Positions 11,395 through 25,100 of a stretch of 64,000 nucleotides of DNA are shown here, one piece after another. The stretch is from assembly GCF_009727055.1 (NCBI RefSeq), contig NC_052357.1, positions 2,977,464-3,041,463 of the forward strand, written 5' to 3'. A program made the position numbers and the translations under genes. How positions within the stretch are numbered: the stretch's first letter is position 1; each line of letters begins with the position of its first letter. This stretch comes from Benincasa hispida (Eukaryota; Streptophyta; Magnoliopsida; Cucurbitales; Cucurbitaceae). Below the pieces are notes generated by a model. The model was not told the DNA's origin. It did no database searches and was given only the letters and a program-made list of their open reading frames with translations.

Positions 11395-13020
11395 ATAGTT
11401 TGTATAAGACCAGACCACAAAATGATTAGTCTCTTTATATAACGTCGTTGATAATTGAGACTTACATTTCACTAGGATGACCATAGGTGACATGACTTGA
11501 GTCTTGAGTGAGTTGGGAACTCCTGCCTATGAGGACGGTCCTTTGATTTGTATAGGTGAGAGTGGCCAGATTGCCAACTCAACAAGCCTACCATTTTGGG
11601 AATCTGTCTGGTTGGGGAGTTGGGAACTCAATTACACAAGAAGGAATTCACTCCTTCTCCGAAGTAGGGGTAAGTAGATAAATTGCTCCCTTAAGGGTTG
11701 ATTCCGGGTCTTGAACATAGTGGCCACACCCTATCTTGGGAAGAGAGGACTCAATCATAGTGAGACTATGACTTATTGTTCATTAGAGAAATCAGTGGTA
11801 CTTAAGGAGTTAGATGTAACTACAGGGGAAAAACGATAAATTGGTACAGCTGTACTTACGAGCGATTTGTGAAGGGTCATCACACTACTAATTGGTTATA
11901 TCCAATAGACACAAAAATATATCTATAGTGCGAAGAATGCAACTATCGATCTTTAGTAGAGTGCCCGACAGTTAACGAATGGTGGATATCGTGATTAACG
12001 AGTTTAGTCAGTTATTCACGTACCGTTGGAGCTTCAAGCTATAGGTCCATAAGGTCCCCTTGGTAGCTCAATGAGTTCAAGTTGAGAATAAGATTTTGGG
12101 TTAGCTTGAAGTGTTCAAATTAACAAGAGAAAATTTGATGATATATGATATAATTCAATTAATTCAATTATACGTGATATAATTAATATAATGTATTTGA
12201 TACATTATTTGATTGGAGGAATTAATATAAATATGATTTATATTAAATTCCATAAAATAGAAAAAGAATTATGGTTTTTATGTTGCATATGATGCAATAT
12301 TAAAACTATAGGTTATAAATATAATATGATAAGTTAGTTATTGCATTTATTTATAATTTTTTAATTTTATGATAATTAATAATTTCTTTTCTCTATAACC
12401 AACTTGAGTGGGAGGTTATTTGCGGTTTTATGGTAACTGTGAGATAAAAAGGAAAATTTGATTTTCAAATCGTTCAGTACAAATTCTATCGAAGACATCT
12501 CACAGAAAAACTACCGAGTAAAAACTAGTTTTACTAAACTATAGTTTTAGAACCTAAACGATCGAGTATCGAGTTTACTATACGATAGTTACTCGTTGCT
12601 ACACGATCGAGTATCAAGTCTATACGATAGGTTTTTTCTTCTACACGATCGTTTACTTCCTCTATTCCTTTATCCAAAATCATACAAAGCCCACAACTCC
12701 TGGATTCTCACACCGAGAATACCAATATAATCTTGTGGTTGTGTCTTGTTTGCTCGCCAGTGTTCGAGGATCGAGGATCGAGTTCAACTCGTTGGTGATT
12801 GAGGATCTTCCAGTTGATCGTTGCATTCGTGCTGTTTAGACGCGTTCGAGTTTGATCGAGGGAAATACGTGAAGAAAAAGTTCTTCAAAGGTATTATACT
12901 TGATCTCCTTGTATTTACTTAAGAAGTATGTTGTAATTTATTCTCTATGCATAACTGTTTCTATATGATTGTAAATGTATATGTTCTTTCTCAATGGAAC
13001 TTGGAACGATCCGCTTCCGC
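11395..13020 (+). repeat. LTR-like dispersed repeat, copy 2
   Basis: Same family as 890-1690, with colinear shared blocks to about 12110. It continues through AT-rich sequence and ends near ggaacgatccgcttccgctc, which resembles the 3' ends of plant Ty1/copia LTRs. No matching second LTR or pol gene is adjacent, so it is probably a solo LTR or truncated element. Just outside its left edge, TAACTTGTA-tttc-TACAAGTTA (11356-11377) is a perfect 9-bp hairpin. Confidence 0.55.
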
Positions 13021-13048
13021 TCACTCGTTCTCTAGATTTAGAGTACCT

Positions 13049-13564
13049 TCACTGGATAGGTGACCGCCACAATCCCGTCACTAGGAAGTCTTCTTTGGTG
13101 AATGTTATAACTGTAACATTCAAATCGAATGTCATTGCATCCTTCCTATTGTCTTCAACCTCCCTCAATAGAATGTAATGGACCAATGGACTATTGAAAA
13201 TAATGTCCATGTCCATGAATCGCCCAAATATCATCTTCCTGAAGAGGGCAAGCTGAGTGGGAGTAAGTTTCTCTTTCACTATCTTGTTAATTATCCCAAT
13301 GTGAGAAGATAGGCTGGTCGCTTGAACTGGGAAAGGATCCTGGGAAGGAATCTTGAATTGTCTAGCCACACTACATAGAATAACAAAAAACAGGGGTAAA
13401 TAAGAATTCTGTTCAATACTCGATACAAGATGTATAATACTCGACGAAACAAGATACTCGATTTTTCGATACCCAATACATGCTACATAGTGTCCCTTAC
13501 TCGCTACACTACAATTGACTAGATGGTCAATTATTAAGCATTCAGTTTGATATTCCACCTTCAT
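13049..13564 (-). pseudogene. DUF1985-like fragment
   Basis: The minus-strand frame contains LTPTQLALFRKMIFGRFMDM, FNSPLVHYILLREVEDNRKD and FTKEDFLVTGLW. This pattern matches the N-terminal DUF1985 domain of plant Ulp1-protease-like proteins, often spread by MULE-type elements. It ends abruptly (GLWRSPIQ stop) after the first domain motif and no protease part follows, so it is a relic. The first ~70 residues look non-homologous and may not be coding. Confidence 0.5.
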
Positions 13565-14169
13565 GCATTATCCAACTCAAACCCTAAACTCTAGACAGTC
13601 CGAAATAACAAAAATATGAAAACTGAAACGAAACAAACTCGAAGTCCAGCCAAACATGCAAGATAAGAAAACCAAAATGAAAACCGTGTCGGTTGAGTAT
13701 CGAGTAACATGCAAGCGCATATCGAGGAACATGATGCAGAGATAGTCGAGTTTTGAGTGAATGATGCCAAAATAAAAACAATGAGAAGAATGTTACCTGA
13801 TGCAGAGATAGTCGAGTTTCGAGTATAGAGGTGTTGTCATCGAAGGATATAAAATCGAACGAACTGAGAGAATAATCTAAGCTCGTCGGAAGTGGTGAAA
13901 TAATGGACTTCAAATACCTTCAAATGGGTTTAGAATTCAAATGAATCGAGTATCGAGTATGACGTGGATATGATTGAGTATACACATGTTGATTGCAACC
14001 TTATCAAGTGACCATGAAGCTGGGTATTGAGTGGTTGTGTATTGAGGAATGTGTGACGAGCGATCGAGTATCGAGTGACGACCCATCAAGGATCAAGTAA
14101 ATTCGTATTGGCAAGCGCGCAGGGTGCATCTCAGGGCGAATCGATAAATTCACATGCTTATGACGTAAG

Positions 14170-14378
14170 TAGAAGGCCACTTTCCATTACTTTCTCTATA
14201 GGTAGCCATTTTTCATTTGGGCCTCCCAAATGAGGCCATCTGTACAAAAAATCCTTGAAACATTCTTAAGCGATTACACAGCAACTTTTCGTTGGTGGAA
14301 GACCACTTTCCATTACTTTTTCTACAAGTGGCCATTTTTCATTTGGGTCTCTCAAATGAGGTCATCCATACAAAAAAA
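14170..14378. repeat. Two-unit imperfect tandem repeat
   Basis: About 82 bases at 14170-14251 recur at 14296-14378 with roughly ten changes (ccactttccattactttyt...). Each unit contains a hairpin: in unit 1 catttggg-cct-cccaaatg is a perfect 8-bp stem. Confidence 0.75.
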
Positions 14379-14399
14379 CCCATGAATTTGATTTCTTTT

Positions 14400-15870
14400 T
14401 AATTTCAAGTTTGCTATCCGATCTTCTATCTTCTCACTTTTGCCAATCTTCTAGAGATAATTGTTTAAAAGACTCATTTCCTAAGTCCAAAATGACTTTT
14501 TCCCCACCTTTTGAAACTTAAGTTTTTAACGTCTTGCTTATATTATCCCCAGGTAATTTCACAAAATCATCCCCACTTTCTTTTTATCTCCCCCTCCATC
14601 TTCAACATTTTCTCTCTTTTTCTTCTTTTTTTTTTCTCTCTTTTTTCTTCTCTCCCTCTAGACTTCTACTTTTTGGGCGAATTAGCTTCCTCCACCAGAT
14701 CTAGCGAGCGACTAGATCTGGTGTATGCGACCAACTTCCACCTTCGTTTCAGTTTGTTGCAAAATAAGATTAAGCGTCGAAGAGTGAGACCAAAGGCAAG
14801 ATCAAGCGAGAAAGAAAAGAGGAGAGAGTGACAAAAGAGGGAGATAAATGAGAAAGGAAAGAGGAGAATGAGACCAAAGAGTGAGATTGTGAGAAAAATG
14901 GAGTAGGGAGAGTAATCTGTGAGTCAAGAGACGAGAAGGAAGAGTGCAAGAACGAGAAAGGCAATATGCATGCACTTCCCCAAGCTTTCCTGCAAGCCTT
15001 GAATATTAGGATAAACTCCTCTCGAATTCTATCCCAAACTTGCTTCATCCAACGACATTCCCAAAAACTTACATAGTATTCAATTAGACGATAAAATGTT
15101 GCATCCCCTAACTAATAGGAACCCAATTAGGGCCAGATTTGAATATTTTACCTAATATTAAGAGATCATTTTCGCCATTTTCTCGACTTTACTTTGAAGA
15201 GTTGGGTTGTAAGAAAGAGCAAGAGATGATAAATATAAGAAAGGCAAAACAGTTGGAAAGTTGCGTGAAAAATTGAGTTTGGAAAGAAAGCCAAGACGAC
15301 TGAGAGAGATTCCTAAGAGATTTAATTGTTGTATTGAATATTTTGGCATGGAATCGATAAGCTTACTTTACATTTCAGAATCAGTATGTGTACCTTGAAA
15401 CAAGGTAGAATAAAAGGAAAGTATCGAACTTAAGTGTATCCTAAATATTGCTCTTAGGCCAACGAAACAAAAATAGGTAATAATAATATTTGTAAGGTTA
15501 AGTTTCAAAAATTAAATACTTATCATAAGACATTTCCTTTCTTTTGAATTCAAATAAGCAATATACAATTTATTTTGGATTAATTTTCAAATTTTGACTT
15601 GAATTTGAAATTTATTATAAAAGTATTAGTAGTGTTTATAAGTAAACTTTTTTTAATAAGAAACCAAATATATTTAAATATTATTGTAGTGCTTTAGTCA
15701 TATTAATTTGCAAGAACATTTATATGTGAATACTTGTGTTTTCAAATTATTAAAAACAGAAATGACTAACTCGGCTACGTTAAAGTACCCATCTTCTAAA
15801 AAATCAACCACATGATTGGAATGTTAAAATATACCCAAATATGTACCAACAGGAGAAGAAAAGAAGCTGA
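14400..15870. other. Intergenic sequence without a recognised gene
   Basis: Pyrimidine-rich tract at 14560-14660 and purine-rich tract at 14790-14950 (gagagaaag words). Open frames here are low-complexity and show no family resemblance. This is the downstream flank of the exonuclease gene. Confidence 0.5.
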
Positions 15871-15871
15871 C

Positions 15872-15877
15872 TTTTAT
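15872..15877 (-). terminator. Poly(A) signal AATAAA of the exonuclease gene
   Basis: AATAAA on the minus strand about 170 bases after the stop codon at 16050-16048. It is in a suitable place for a short 3' UTR. Not proven without transcripts. Confidence 0.4.
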
Positions 15878-16047
15878 TGTGTTTCTCATCTAAGATTAAA
15901 GGCTATGAAGAACGAGAACAAGAAAGGGGAATTCATAAAAAAGAACAATGTGATTTCTAAGCTCTACTAGTATCTCCAACGATACAACACAACCAAATTT
16001 ACATGAAACAAAGTGGGCATACAGTTTGAATATATTGATACCTATAA

Positions 16048-16167
16048 CTAATTTCTATCTAGCTTTTTCCATAAGCGTAGTACTCTCCTGATGATTGGAT
16101 CAGCTGAAAATCCTTCTGCATATGCACCAATAGCTGTTAAGAGGCTTGTGAATTTCTCCCCATTATC
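16048..16167 (-). CDS. Exonuclease exon j (terminal)
   Basis: Acceptor TTGTATAG, stop TAG at 16050-16048. 39 codons: [20 protein letters not shown] then [19 protein letters not shown]. The C-terminal family signature ([12 protein letters not shown]...LW.KL) is intact. Confidence 0.93.
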   Translation of the reverse strand, partial: DNGEKFTSLLTAIGAYAEGFSADPIIRRVLRLWKKLDRN

Positions 16168-19100
16168 CTATACAACCAAAAAATTCAGTCACAAACAAAA
16201 ATATACAAATAAAACGAAAACTACTAAAAGAATTTGAATATTCCCAATTAATTTTTAAAGAGCACATATAACCATTTTTTTTATGTGCACAAAGAGAATA
16301 GAACAAAGGTAGACTGAAGGGTGGGTAAGTCTACACATTTAAACTTCAATGTTTTTCTTTCCTTAAAAAAAAAAGTTCGAAGACTATTCCATTGACTCGA
16401 CATTTATGTTTTAAAATGGTAGAAAAACTGGAACTCCAGAAGAATAATTACCATCGAGCATTTGAAAGGTGTACACATATATTATAAGTAGCTGAATATT
16501 CAAATGCCAATATTTTTGGGTTATATTAAATTTAATTATATCATTACTCTAAGATTCCCCTCAATCCTTCTAAGAGGAAAAAAAAAAAAAAAAACTCAAT
16601 TGTGGAATTAACAATTTGTAAAAGGGTTAAACAATTGGAAATCAATATCAATTGAGATAAAATGGTATTAAAAAGTTCAAATACAGAATCTCTTGCTCAA
16701 TACCATGTTAAATCACTAATCAACCTAAAAACTTAAGCTTATAAATTATAGTAAATTTAAGGGAAATATCTTTTTGGTCCGAATAGGCGCATTTAGTCCT
16801 TGATGTTTCAAATTAGTCACTTTGGTCAATGAGTTTACAGGAATAGTTTAAATGGTCCCTCTAAATAAAAAAAAAGAAAAAAACTTTAAATTTAATATAA
16901 AACAAATATAAAGACTGAACTGGCAAAAATGACATGGAAAAAAAACATTTTTTAATCTTTTCCTTTCTTTCTCCTCCCTCTCTCTTGTTCTCTCTCCTCC
17001 TCCATTATCAACCTCTTTTCAATTTTTTCAAAACAATAGATAGTGCTGTGGGGTAAGAAGGCTGGTTGTAGCTGAACCGCAGGAGAATGAAAAATGTCTT
17101 TGTTGAAATGCAGAATACATCTAGAAAGGAGCGTTTGAATCTAGAAATGAGCATTTGAGGCAAGAAGTGGTGTTGTTTAGTCAAGAGCGTTGTTCAGTCG
17201 TGAGGCCTACTATGAAAGGAGTTAAATAGTCATGAAATTGATGTTTGTCATGGGACCCATGAACTCCTTGGAGCAAACAAGAAGTGGAGTAACTCTATTT
17301 CCTTAACTCCTACTCGTCGAGCTAAGTATACCCTAAATGATAACCAAGAATCTTTGTTTGATATACAAATGAAAGAAGTAGAAATAAGATGATGTTATCA
17401 CTGTCATATATGACTAGTCAATCACCTTTTTCTCTCCCACTCGAGATCATTTTAGAGAGCCTTCAATATCAATAACAAATCCGTACTTGACATAATTTTT
17501 TTTTTTTTAAAGAAAAAAACAATCTCAATGGAAAACTCCAAGGGAGTGCTCTCTCCCTTTCTTTTACACCTCAATTTCTCCCTCTTTCTCTCTCACTTCT
17601 CCACGACAGTCAACGCTGGATTTTAACTCAAATTTGATAAATTGGAATCGTGTGAAATGATAATGATGAAGAGAATGAGTGCAAGAACACTAACGCCTAT
17701 GCAGATCCATTTTCTGAGTGTTTTTCTGGTAGCATCTTACAGCAAACTCACACACCCTTTTCTGGTAGTATCTTGCAGCAAACTCACACCTTTTTGGTTG
17801 TTTTTTGTGTTGGTGTCCAATTTAAATTTGCTCTCATTCACACACCCTTTGTCCAATTCCGAAATTTATCAATGTTATAATCTTGTGAAAAACAGAGCTC
17901 GAAACTGACACTAATCAAACATACGCAGAGTCAGAAACTTCCAAACTGGAGATGGCAGCGAAGGAGTAAGTGAGAGAGAAAGAGGGAGAAATTGGGGTGT
18001 AAAAGAAAGAGTGAGGGCACTCCCTTGGGATTTTCCATTAAGATCATTTTGAAAAAAATTTGAAAAGAGTTGGTAATGGAGATGAAGAGAGACAAGAGAG
18101 AGAGGGATGAAGAGGGAAGAGAGAGAGAGAACAAGAGAGAGGAGGGAGAAAGAAAGGAAAAGATTAAAATAATATTTTTTTTCCATGTCATCTTGCAACT
18201 TCTACATTTATAATTTTTTCCTAGTTGATTTAAAGGTTTTTTTTAAAGAGAGGGGCTTTTCAAACCTATTTTTTAAAACTCAAATGATCAGAATGGCTAA
18301 ATTGAAAGATTAGGGACTAAATGTACCTATTCTTCAAAACTCAGAGACCAGAAAGACATTTACCCCTAAATTTAATTATCACTACTTTAACAATATTCAT
18401 GTATAGACTTTTACCCTTGAGAGAGTGTCTCATTTTTTAAAACAATATTTTGCCAAATTGAGACTCAATTGGTGGGTCAAATTAAGTCATTTCCTAAGGT
18501 TTTAATAAGTTCTAGCAATGCATCACCAGATTGAAAGGTAGAAAATGAAATCAAGAGTGCCATGTCCTATTAATAATAGCACAAACCTCCGGTTTCTTGA
18601 ATAAAAGATCTCTGGTGGAAAATGGTACCATATAGACTGGAAGATCAGATCGCAAGATTGCCTGCAGCATACAAGACATGGATGAAGCAACAAGTTAAAA
18701 TAACATGGTGGATGCCAATAGTTACATCAAGTGAAGTACTTGTTTTTGCATTATGTGATAAGAAGGAACGATGGATACATGCTCACTTCGAATTCCACTC
18801 CCCTTCGTAATCTCACCCGTAGACCATTCCAAGGGATTAAATGAATATTTGTTTAGAAAATTACAGTTTTTGGAAGATATTTCTTCATATATTTACAATA
18901 TGTCATAAAGAAATAATTAAAGAAGTTGAGCGCCATGACCGACATCTCAATGAGGGCCTTTTGGGAGGCACGCTTTCCAAAATAATGATCATTGATTAAG
19001 ACCATAAAGAGTACCGAGGAGAAAAAGGTTAACTAGTCCTTGCAGTTAAAAAGAAAAAGAGAATTATCCCAAAATACCAACCAAATATAGTATATGCAAA

Positions 19101-22100
19101 ATAAATAAATAAATAATTTTCTACACAAGTACCCCCAATAAAACTGAAGGGAAATTACCAGGTCCTTGCTCAAGATAGCTTGTTCAGCATTTGTTACCAA
19201 CATCTACAAGAAAATAAAGATATTAAGTTTGTTGTATTTGCAACTGATGGATCAGTTCTTAGAGTATTGTATATGTCACACCTTTCATATTATCTTTTAA
19301 ATGCAAATATCACAAAGTATGACATATCTGTATTAAAAAGAAAAAAGAAAAAAAGTTATTGGTGTCTTGTGCCCACATCCATGTCATTCTTCTCGAGCTC
19401 ATGCTTCTTAGTTTCACATATTCTTCCAACTATGCATATTTTTTTCCAAACAACTCCATCTTTATAATTTATTTTTCATTTTGTTGCATTGGAAAGAAAG
19501 GAAAAAAAACATCTCTACCCAAAACATGCTTACTGAAAGCAGATTGAGTTTTCATTTTTTCCTTTAAGTCGGAATCTCAATCCATGGTTGTAGATTTATG
19601 CTTTAATGTTTGTTTTACTACATTAGTTGTAACTAGTTTGTGATTATTATGATCTCCACAAACACAAAAATCAATGTTATGCCTGGTATATCAATTAATT
19701 TTTAACATGTTTTAACATGTCAGGGACTTGTTGTACCCAAGATTGAAGGTGTAAGTTTAGGGATTTCATAGAAACAAACTCAAAAGTGCATGGACTAAAC
19801 TCTCGTGATTTAACTTATCTCTTTTCCTTTTTATGGTACTAAGGTTATTAAAACTAGTTAGGAAGCCTTTGGCACACCTATCTTTTCTTATCACCAATTA
19901 CTTTTTTTTTTTTTTTTAATTTCATTTAATGTAAGATTATCAATTTGAACCTTCAACCTTTTGGTATATAATCCCCTCCAACCCCTTCTCCCACACATTA
20001 CTATATGGGTCTACCTTTAGGTATAAGACAAGGAAAAATACCAAAGACTCGTAGAAGATTTATTTATCTCTCATATTGTCTAGATATGGCTTCGGCAATT
20101 AGTATGGTAAGCTAATTCATGCATGCCCTAGGGCCAACTCATCTTGAGGTAGTTTGTAGGATCCTAAAATATGTGGTGAAAGGAACTCAGAGAAAAGACA
20201 TACTTTTAAACAAGCAAGATTAATTTTCTTTTGAAAATGAAACGAATTTTTTCATTAATCAAATGAAAAGAGACTAATGCTCCAAAATACAAGGTATCCA
20301 AAGGAAAAAGACATAGAAGAGACAACCACAAATGATGAAGAGTACAAGTGATAGTGAGATAGTAAGGTGTGGACAAGACCTATCCAATGATTGCCACCAA
20401 CGATGAAATTTGGCAATTTAAGAAGACTCAAGAATTTGAAGAAGAAGAAGAAGAAGAAGAACAGGAAGATGAGCTCCAAGTGACTCAACCGAACATAGGG
20501 GATGAACTTCCACGCACCTTACTAACTCCCACTTCCGATTCTCATGCTCAAAGACATGCACTTTTCCGGACAAAGTGTAATATTCATGGGAAAGTATGCA
20601 TTGTCATCGTGGATGGACGCAGCAATGAGAATTTAGCATCTAAAAAGCTGGTTCAGGCACTTAAACTCAAGGTTGATAACCATCCAAGTCCTTACAAAGT
20701 AAGTTGGATAAAAAAGGGTGGCGAAGTCCTAGTGAACCAAATTTGTACCGTCCCTTTATCCATTGGGAGCCATTATAAGGATCAAATCATTTGCAGCGTC
20801 CTAGATATGGATGCCTCCCATGTCCTCTTGGGAAGACTTTGGCAATATGACAATCAAACACTTCATAAAGGGAGTGGCAATACATTTGAATTTGATTGGA
20901 TGGGAAAGAGAATTCTCCTCCTACCACTCAAGAGTAACATCTCTGCCCCTTCAAGTTCTGTGCAACCTAAACAAAAGGGACACTTCTTCACCTTCCTTTC
21001 CAATAAAGAAGCAATCACCCCAGCCTTTGCCACTCCCATGCGCCTTCTTATCAAGAAAAATAAACCTATTATTCGGCCCAGCCCTATTAGCAGGGTTCAG
21101 CATCTTTTAGATCAATTTCCTACTCTCACAACCCCACCAAAAGACCTACCACCACTCAAGGACATCCAACATAACATAGATGGCTCAACATTTCCTCACC
21201 TTCCTCACTACAAAATGAGTCCATCCGAGTATCAACTACTTCATGAGATAATTCAGGACTTGCTTCATAAAAAACATATTCATCCAAGCCTGGTCCTTGT
21301 GCAGTGTCAACCTTTTTAGCTCCAAAGAAAGATGGTCCATGCTGCTTATGCCGCGCAATAAATAAAATAACCATAAAGTAGCTGATGCTTTAATTAGGAA
21401 AACCTATTTATTAACACTTTTACGTGGATCCATTATTGCTTTTGACCATCTTCCTACATCTTATGAAAATGACCCTGATTTCCATAACACATGGCAATCT
21501 TGTTTAACAAACAGCAGCTATAAAGACTTCCACTTGATGGATTCCTTTTTAAAGGCAATCAATTATGGGAGAGACCTGTTTCTCCAAATAAATCAATAAT
21601 ATATTACTTTTGATTCACAAAAATACCTTTTTTTACATCTCACAAATTCCAGCCCTAGGAAGTAATGTAGGTTTGGGACACCAACTAGAAGTTGGTGGAG
21701 TGGGTTATTATAACTCATTCCATGTTTGGGGCACCTAGTTGTGTGTACAACTATTTATGATCATCAATTAAGTATAGTAAATACTATTTCAAACTCTCTT
21801 TACTACAGTATTTACTATTTCTCACTCGTTCTGTCTTTTATTTTTTGCTACAGTGTTTACTATTTTCTATTTAAACAGAAATAATTTCCATTCAAAATGC
21901 ATTTTTTACATCAAGCTGGTGAAGGGCCAATCTAAATTTGTTACAAGTGATAAAAGAATTCTAATGGAATTAATTTTAGTCATAGGAGCAAAACTTTCCT
22001 TATAATCAATCCCATAAGTCTGAGTGAATCCTTTTGCTACTAGTCTTGCTTTATATATTTTAACATTACCATCAGGATTACATTTTATGGTAAAGACTCA

Positions 22101-25100
22101 TTTACACCCCAATGTTTTCTTATCTGTTGGCAAATCCACTATTTCCCATGTACCATTATGTTATAGAGCATTCATCTCTTCCATGACAGTTACTTTCCAA
22201 TTTAGATAATCTAAGGCTTCTTATATATTTGACAAGTTTTTGTAAGATATATAATTTGCAATGGGATACTTAGTGCAAGCTCTAGTACCTTTTCTCAAGG
22301 TAATAGGGATATCAAGATCAGAGGTAAAAGGTAAAATAATTGGAAAGACATCAAGCAAGACATTTTCAATGGTTGGAGAGACATCGATGAAATAGGAGTG
22401 GAAGGTTGGTTATCTAGAGTTTGAGAACCATCCCTTAGAGTTTGAGATTAGATCAGTGACGAGTCAGCTATTTGGTATTTTCTTGTTTGATTGAGTCTTC
22501 TTTTAGTATAAAACATAAACTAGGGTTTGATGTTGAAAGAACAACTAGGGTTTTCTTCTTTTCTTGTTTTCTTTATCTTTATCTTTATTTTTCATTTTTT
22601 TTTTAATTCCCCAGCTCTGTACCAACTTGGCTTGAATGGAATAAGATATTTTGTATTGCAATAATTAACCATAAGATACATGACCTTCTTGTATAGGAAG
22701 AAGGCTTAATACATAAAAAGATAGTATCCCTAAAATAAAATCCTCATTGATTTTACGGCTAATCAGCATATGTATTTACAACCAAACCAACAATTATGGT
22801 TGGATTTTTTCCTTTTATGTAATAGGTTTTTCTTCTAATTTAGGATACATAATTGTCATATTGAAAAATAAGAAAGAGAAATTATTTAATAGAATTCCAA
22901 TTTTAACTGATTTTATTAGCAGGGGAGGATAACTTGTTCGGGACCAGATAAAAGAAGTATTTTCATAATCTTGAGTGAATGATTAGTTCTCGACCAACTT
23001 TAATAAAATTCAGTCATTAAGGGTGAAATAAGGAGCTTCGTATCAGCTAGGTTCCACAAACAAATCTGATTACACATAAACTAGAAAGAAAAGGGGAAAA
23101 AAATATATACACATATAAAACTGACTTCAAACATAACTGAGATTATTTAAGCCCCTTTGATTATAATTTTGTTTCTGTTTTGAAAAAATAAGTCTGTTTC
23201 CTAGAACTTTTTTATCAGAATTGTTTTATAAGTCTGACTTCGATCCAGACATCTAGAAGGCTGAATGGAATCAAGTCCAGCACTGAACAACATGACTAAA
23301 TTAATAAAATTCATTAACTGCATAAGCTTGCCCCATCTAATACACTGAAAATAATCCAAGTGTTTTCTTAAATATTTTGTTTCAGAAGTCAGTTATTGTA
23401 CTCTATAATAGACATACCTTCCTAATACGTTCATCTTCCACTTGATCAACATGTTGCAACAAATTTTCTAACGTGCCTGACCAGTAAGAATTTGTAAATA
23501 AGTACACGCAAACCATCAGATTTCAGGCACCACAGCCAACAGAATAAAGGACAAAGATTAGAAATATAATAAACACAAAAGTATAGTACCACGGCATTCT
23601 CATTTTATTTCACTAATACAGTTCTAATTTTTACCTTCTACGGTCAATCACTTCTTCTTCTTCTTCTTTTTTCTTCTGAGATTTTAGGATTACTTTTGCG
23701 GAAAGTGTTTATTGTTACTAATATTATTATTATCATTATTTTATTTTTTGCAAGGAAACAATTTTCCATGGATGGAATGAAAAATTACAATGGAAGTCTT
23801 TTAACTCCCAACAATTTTAAAATAGAAAACACGCGCACACAGCCCCAAACACAAAATACAAAATCTATTCAAAACTATTGCAGTAAGGGTTTTAAATAGG
23901 TTATATATTTTTTAAATTCTTTTAGTCAGGATTTCTCCTCCATGTCCATTCTTTTAATATTTTTCCCATGAATATTTTTATTCCATCAAATCAAAAAGAG
24001 GGAAAAAAAGGATATCTCAAACATAAGATTACAAGTTGAAACTGCCATTTTGAAAAGATGCCAGGAGAAACTAAAATCAAATTGCCAAAATATTTTATTA
24101 TTCATCTCACATGTTCACGCTTATTTGAAATATAAAAGAGTTGAAGATTTATACTCATTTATAACCTTAATAGTTTAGGACTTGTATCCGGATGGAAAAA
24201 TTATCTCCCGACTTACAATTGTTTTTTTTAAGAAAAATATCTCCTGATTTATAGGATTTGTTATTTCTTTGAATTTAATAGGCAGCTGTAAGACAGGCAT
24301 TCACCAAATCTAGTGTAAAATACAGAAGGTAAGCAAACATGAGATTGAATAAATTGTAGTCCACAATTCTCTGGGGAAGGCATTGCTCTCTTAAACCTAC
24401 TCACCAAATCTAATGATAAGTTCCACAGCATTGACATTACCAATTCCATCCACTCCTGCATTTAGAGTTATGAGAACATCAATCACCATAAAGTTGATAA
24501 AAGACATTGTAAACTAGTAACGATGGAAATGCGGTCTACCGCTATATTTTCAGTCCTTGGTTAGTTGGGAAACTTCGCCTAATCCTAACTAGCACAAGGT
24601 CATAAACTTAGTTAATCGGTTGGGTTATAGTAAATTTAATTTTTTTTTCAAAAAAGGAAACAATCTCTTCATTAGATAATGAAATGAGACAAAGCACAAT
24701 ATACAATAAGAAAACAACGAGCAATAAAAACTAAGGATCGGGAGGTGCACTCGTGCATCTCAACTAAGTTAACACCCCCTTAACACCTTCATCATATCCA
24801 AATCATCCTAAAGAATAAACAAATACGATCAAATATCCGATGAATAGATTACAACTCACCAACATAATAAACTAATGACAAACGAACAAAGCCACAAAAC
24901 TTAATCTACCAACAGTACACAGAACATCCAAAAATACTACTAAAGACCGTGATACAGTGAACTTCTAAGAAGCTGGAGAAACGAAGGCCAGTCAGTTTAA
25001 GCACAATTCTTGAATTGAAAAATATGCAAAATGTTTGGATAGTGCGCACCAGGACGAGGCGTTAAGCTGGGCTGTCTCAAAACGCTCAAACCAAGTCACC

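Noticed and set aside
14511..15349. Possible host gene in the 14.5-15.4 kb region
   Set aside because: Frames are low-complexity, with no splice-linked exons or family motifs.
17911..18198. Ser/Leu-rich minus-strand frames
   Set aside because: Low-complexity translation of a GA/CT-rich arm of the foldback element.
18622..18810. Plus-strand open frame starting [14 protein letters not shown]
   Set aside because: It is the antisense of exonuclease exon i plus intron; the minus strand has splice sites and family motifs.
24261..24461. Minus-strand 66-codon open frame
   Set aside because: Different frame over exon f; the exon itself, read in the phase of its neighbours, gives the family motif.
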